From the NCBI RefSeq assembly GCF_045679555.1, contig NC_092099.1, positions 7,808,576-7,872,575 of the forward strand: a stretch of 64,000 nucleotides of DNA, read 5' to 3'. The notes beneath the pieces were generated by a model that saw only the letters and a program-made list of their open reading frames with translations, was not told the DNA's origin and made no database searches. The position numbers and the translations under genes are program-made. Within the stretch, counting starts at the first letter, position 1; every line of letters begins with the position of its first letter. Positions 62,570 to 64,000 of this stretch are shown in pieces. Origin of the DNA: Salvelinus alpinus (lineage: Eukaryota > Chordata > Actinopteri > Salmoniformes > Salmonidae).

Positions 62570-64000
62570 TACAGTACCAGTCAAAAGTTTGGACACACCT
62601 ACTCATCAATAGTCTTTCTTTCTTTTATTTATATTTTCTACATTGTAGAATAAGAGTGAAGACATCAAAACTATGAAATAACACATATTGAATCATGTAG
62701 TAACCAAAAAAGTGTTAAACAAATCAACATGTATTTTATATTTATTTGAGATTATTTGAGTTGCCACCCTTTGCCTTGATGACAGCTTTGCACACTCTTG
62801 GCATTCTCCCAACCAGCTTCATGAGGTAGTCACCTGGAATGCATTTCAATTAACAAGTGTGCCTTCTTATAAGTTAATTTGTGTAATTTCTTTCCTTCTT
62901 AATGCGTTTCAGCCAATCAGTTGTGTTGTGCCAAGGTAGGGCTGGTATACAGAAGATAGCCCTATTTGGTAAAAGTCCAAGTACAAATTATGGCAAAAAC
63001 AGCTCAAATAAGCAAAGAGAAACGGCAGTACATCATTACCTTGAGACATGAAGGTCAGTCAATGCGGAACATTTCAAGAACTTTGAACTATTATAAAACT
63101 GGCTCTCATGAGGACCGCCACAGGAAAGGAAAGGAAGACCCAGAGCTACCTCTGCTGCAGAGAAAAAAGTTAATTAGAGTTAACTGCACCTCAGATTGCA
63201 GCCCAAATCAGAGGAGACTGCCTGAAATCAGGCCTTCATGGTCAAATTGCTGCAAAGAAACCACTACTAAAGGACACCAATATGAAGAGACGACTTGCTT
63301 GTGCCAAGAAACACAAGCAATGGACATTAGACCGGTGGAAATGTGACCTTTCGTCTCATGAGTCCAAATTTGAGATTTTTGGTTCCAACTGCCGTGTCTT
63401 TGTGAGATGCAGAGTAGGTGAACTGATTATCTCTGCATGTGTGGTTCCCACCGTGAAGCTTGGAGGTGTGATGGTGTGGGCATGCTTTGCTGGTGACACT
63501 GTCTGTGATTTATTTAAAATTCAAGGCACACAGAATGGCTACCACAGCATTCTGCAGCGATACACCATCCCATCTGGTTTGCACTTAATGGGACTATCAT
63601 TTGTTTTTCAACAGGACAATGACCCCAAAAAACACCTCCAGGCTGTGTAAGGGCTATTTTGACCAAGAAGGAGAGTGATGAGATGCTGCATCAGATGACC
63701 TGGGATCCACATTCACCCGACCTCAACCCAATTGAGATGGTTTGGGATGAGTTGGACCGCAGAGTGAAGGAAAAGAAACCAACAAGTGCTCAGCAAATGT
63801 GGGAACACCTTCAAAACTGTTAAAAAATATTCCTCATGAAGGTGATTGAGAGAATGCCAAGAGTGTGCAAAGCTGTCATCAAGGTGGCTACTTTGAAGAA
63901 TCTCAAATATGTTTTGATTTATTTAACACTTTTTTGGTTACTACATGATTCCATATGTGTAATTTCATAGTTTTGATGTCTTCACTATTATTGTACAATG
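62570..64000 (+). mobile_element. Tc1-like transposon, cut by the window end
   Basis: Starts TACAGTACCAGTCAAAAGTT, the same family as 57907-59469 but in the opposite direction. The right terminus is just beyond 64000, since the inner part of the right repeat (TTTTGATGTCTTCACTATTA) is already present. Confidence 0.92.
62990..63830 (+). pseudogene. Tc1-like transposase, deleted and frameshifted
   Basis: MAKTAQISKEKRQYIITLRH at 62990, then NISRTLNYYKTGSHEDRHRK, where the helix-turn-helix is shortened compared with 58140-59078. 63282-63650 is open with [20 protein letters not shown] (the catalytic Asp reads His), [20 protein letters not shown] and LSFVFQQDNDPKKHLQAV. The Glu region (NPIEMVWDELDRR near 63728) is out of frame. 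Confidence 0.88.

Overview
The window looks like salmonid fish genomic DNA (Salmo/Oncorhynchus/Salvelinus type). Two intron-containing vertebrate genes sit in a sea of Tc1-like transposons, non-LTR retrotransposons, tRNA-derived SINEs and solo LTRs whose ends I recognise as salmonid families. The species assignment rests on that repeat content and is an inference.

Genes. (1) C2orf69 homologue, minus strand, three coding exons (8142-7813, 6908-6679, 5038-4561), 345 codons, frame-consistent across both introns. (2) FTCDNL1 homologue (formiminotransferase N-subdomain family), plus strand, five coding exons (10130-10262, 10409-10504, 10806-10961, 13266-13454, 13741-14180), 337 codons, also frame-consistent. 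They are divergent, about 2 kb apart, the same neighbour pair as at human 2q33. The shared upstream region holds the most unusual structure of the window: an imperfect palindrome with arms of about 380 bases (about 8478-9255, outer matches to about 9490). Its right arm was later interrupted by a 210-bp MITE that the left arm lacks. A decayed coding stretch of unknown identity lies at 735-1072. No other host gene was recognised.

Layout. 1-4560: gene relic and a broken Tc1 copy. 4561-8142: C2orf69, with a Tc1 copy in intron 2. 8143-10129: divergent promoter/palindrome. 10130-14700: FTCDNL1, with one nearly full-length Tc1 copy and one Tc1 end fragment in intron 3. 14700-20960: mostly unique, gene-free. 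21016-28620: Tc1, a non-LTR element split by a TTAA-flanked element, LINE tails, palindromes and a hairpin MITE. 29000-35830: LINE fragments, Tc1, a 238-bp TG...CA element and a solo LTR. 36260-38935: LINE piece and a fold-back Tc1. 39560-46760: SINEs, two solo LTRs and two more TTAA-flanked elements, one of them inside a Tc1. 46760-49540: mostly unique. 49540-59590: SINE-in-SINE, a hairpin/(TA)n array and an L1-like retrotransposon broken by at least three primary insertions with others nested inside them. 59590-60990: unique. 60992-64000: two Tc1 copies, the last cut by the window end.

Every transposase and reverse transcriptase seen is broken by stops, frameshifts, deletion or truncation. 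Many insertions keep target-site duplications, so their order can be read. The most distinctive items are the palindromic divergent promoter with its dated MITE, the Tc1 fold-back element with two near-identical 590-bp arms, a 237/238-bp TG...CA element with 4-bp duplications seen twice, three related TTAA-flanked elements of which at least one carries an internal direct repeat, and the retention of a complete formiminotransferase-like domain in FTCDNL1.
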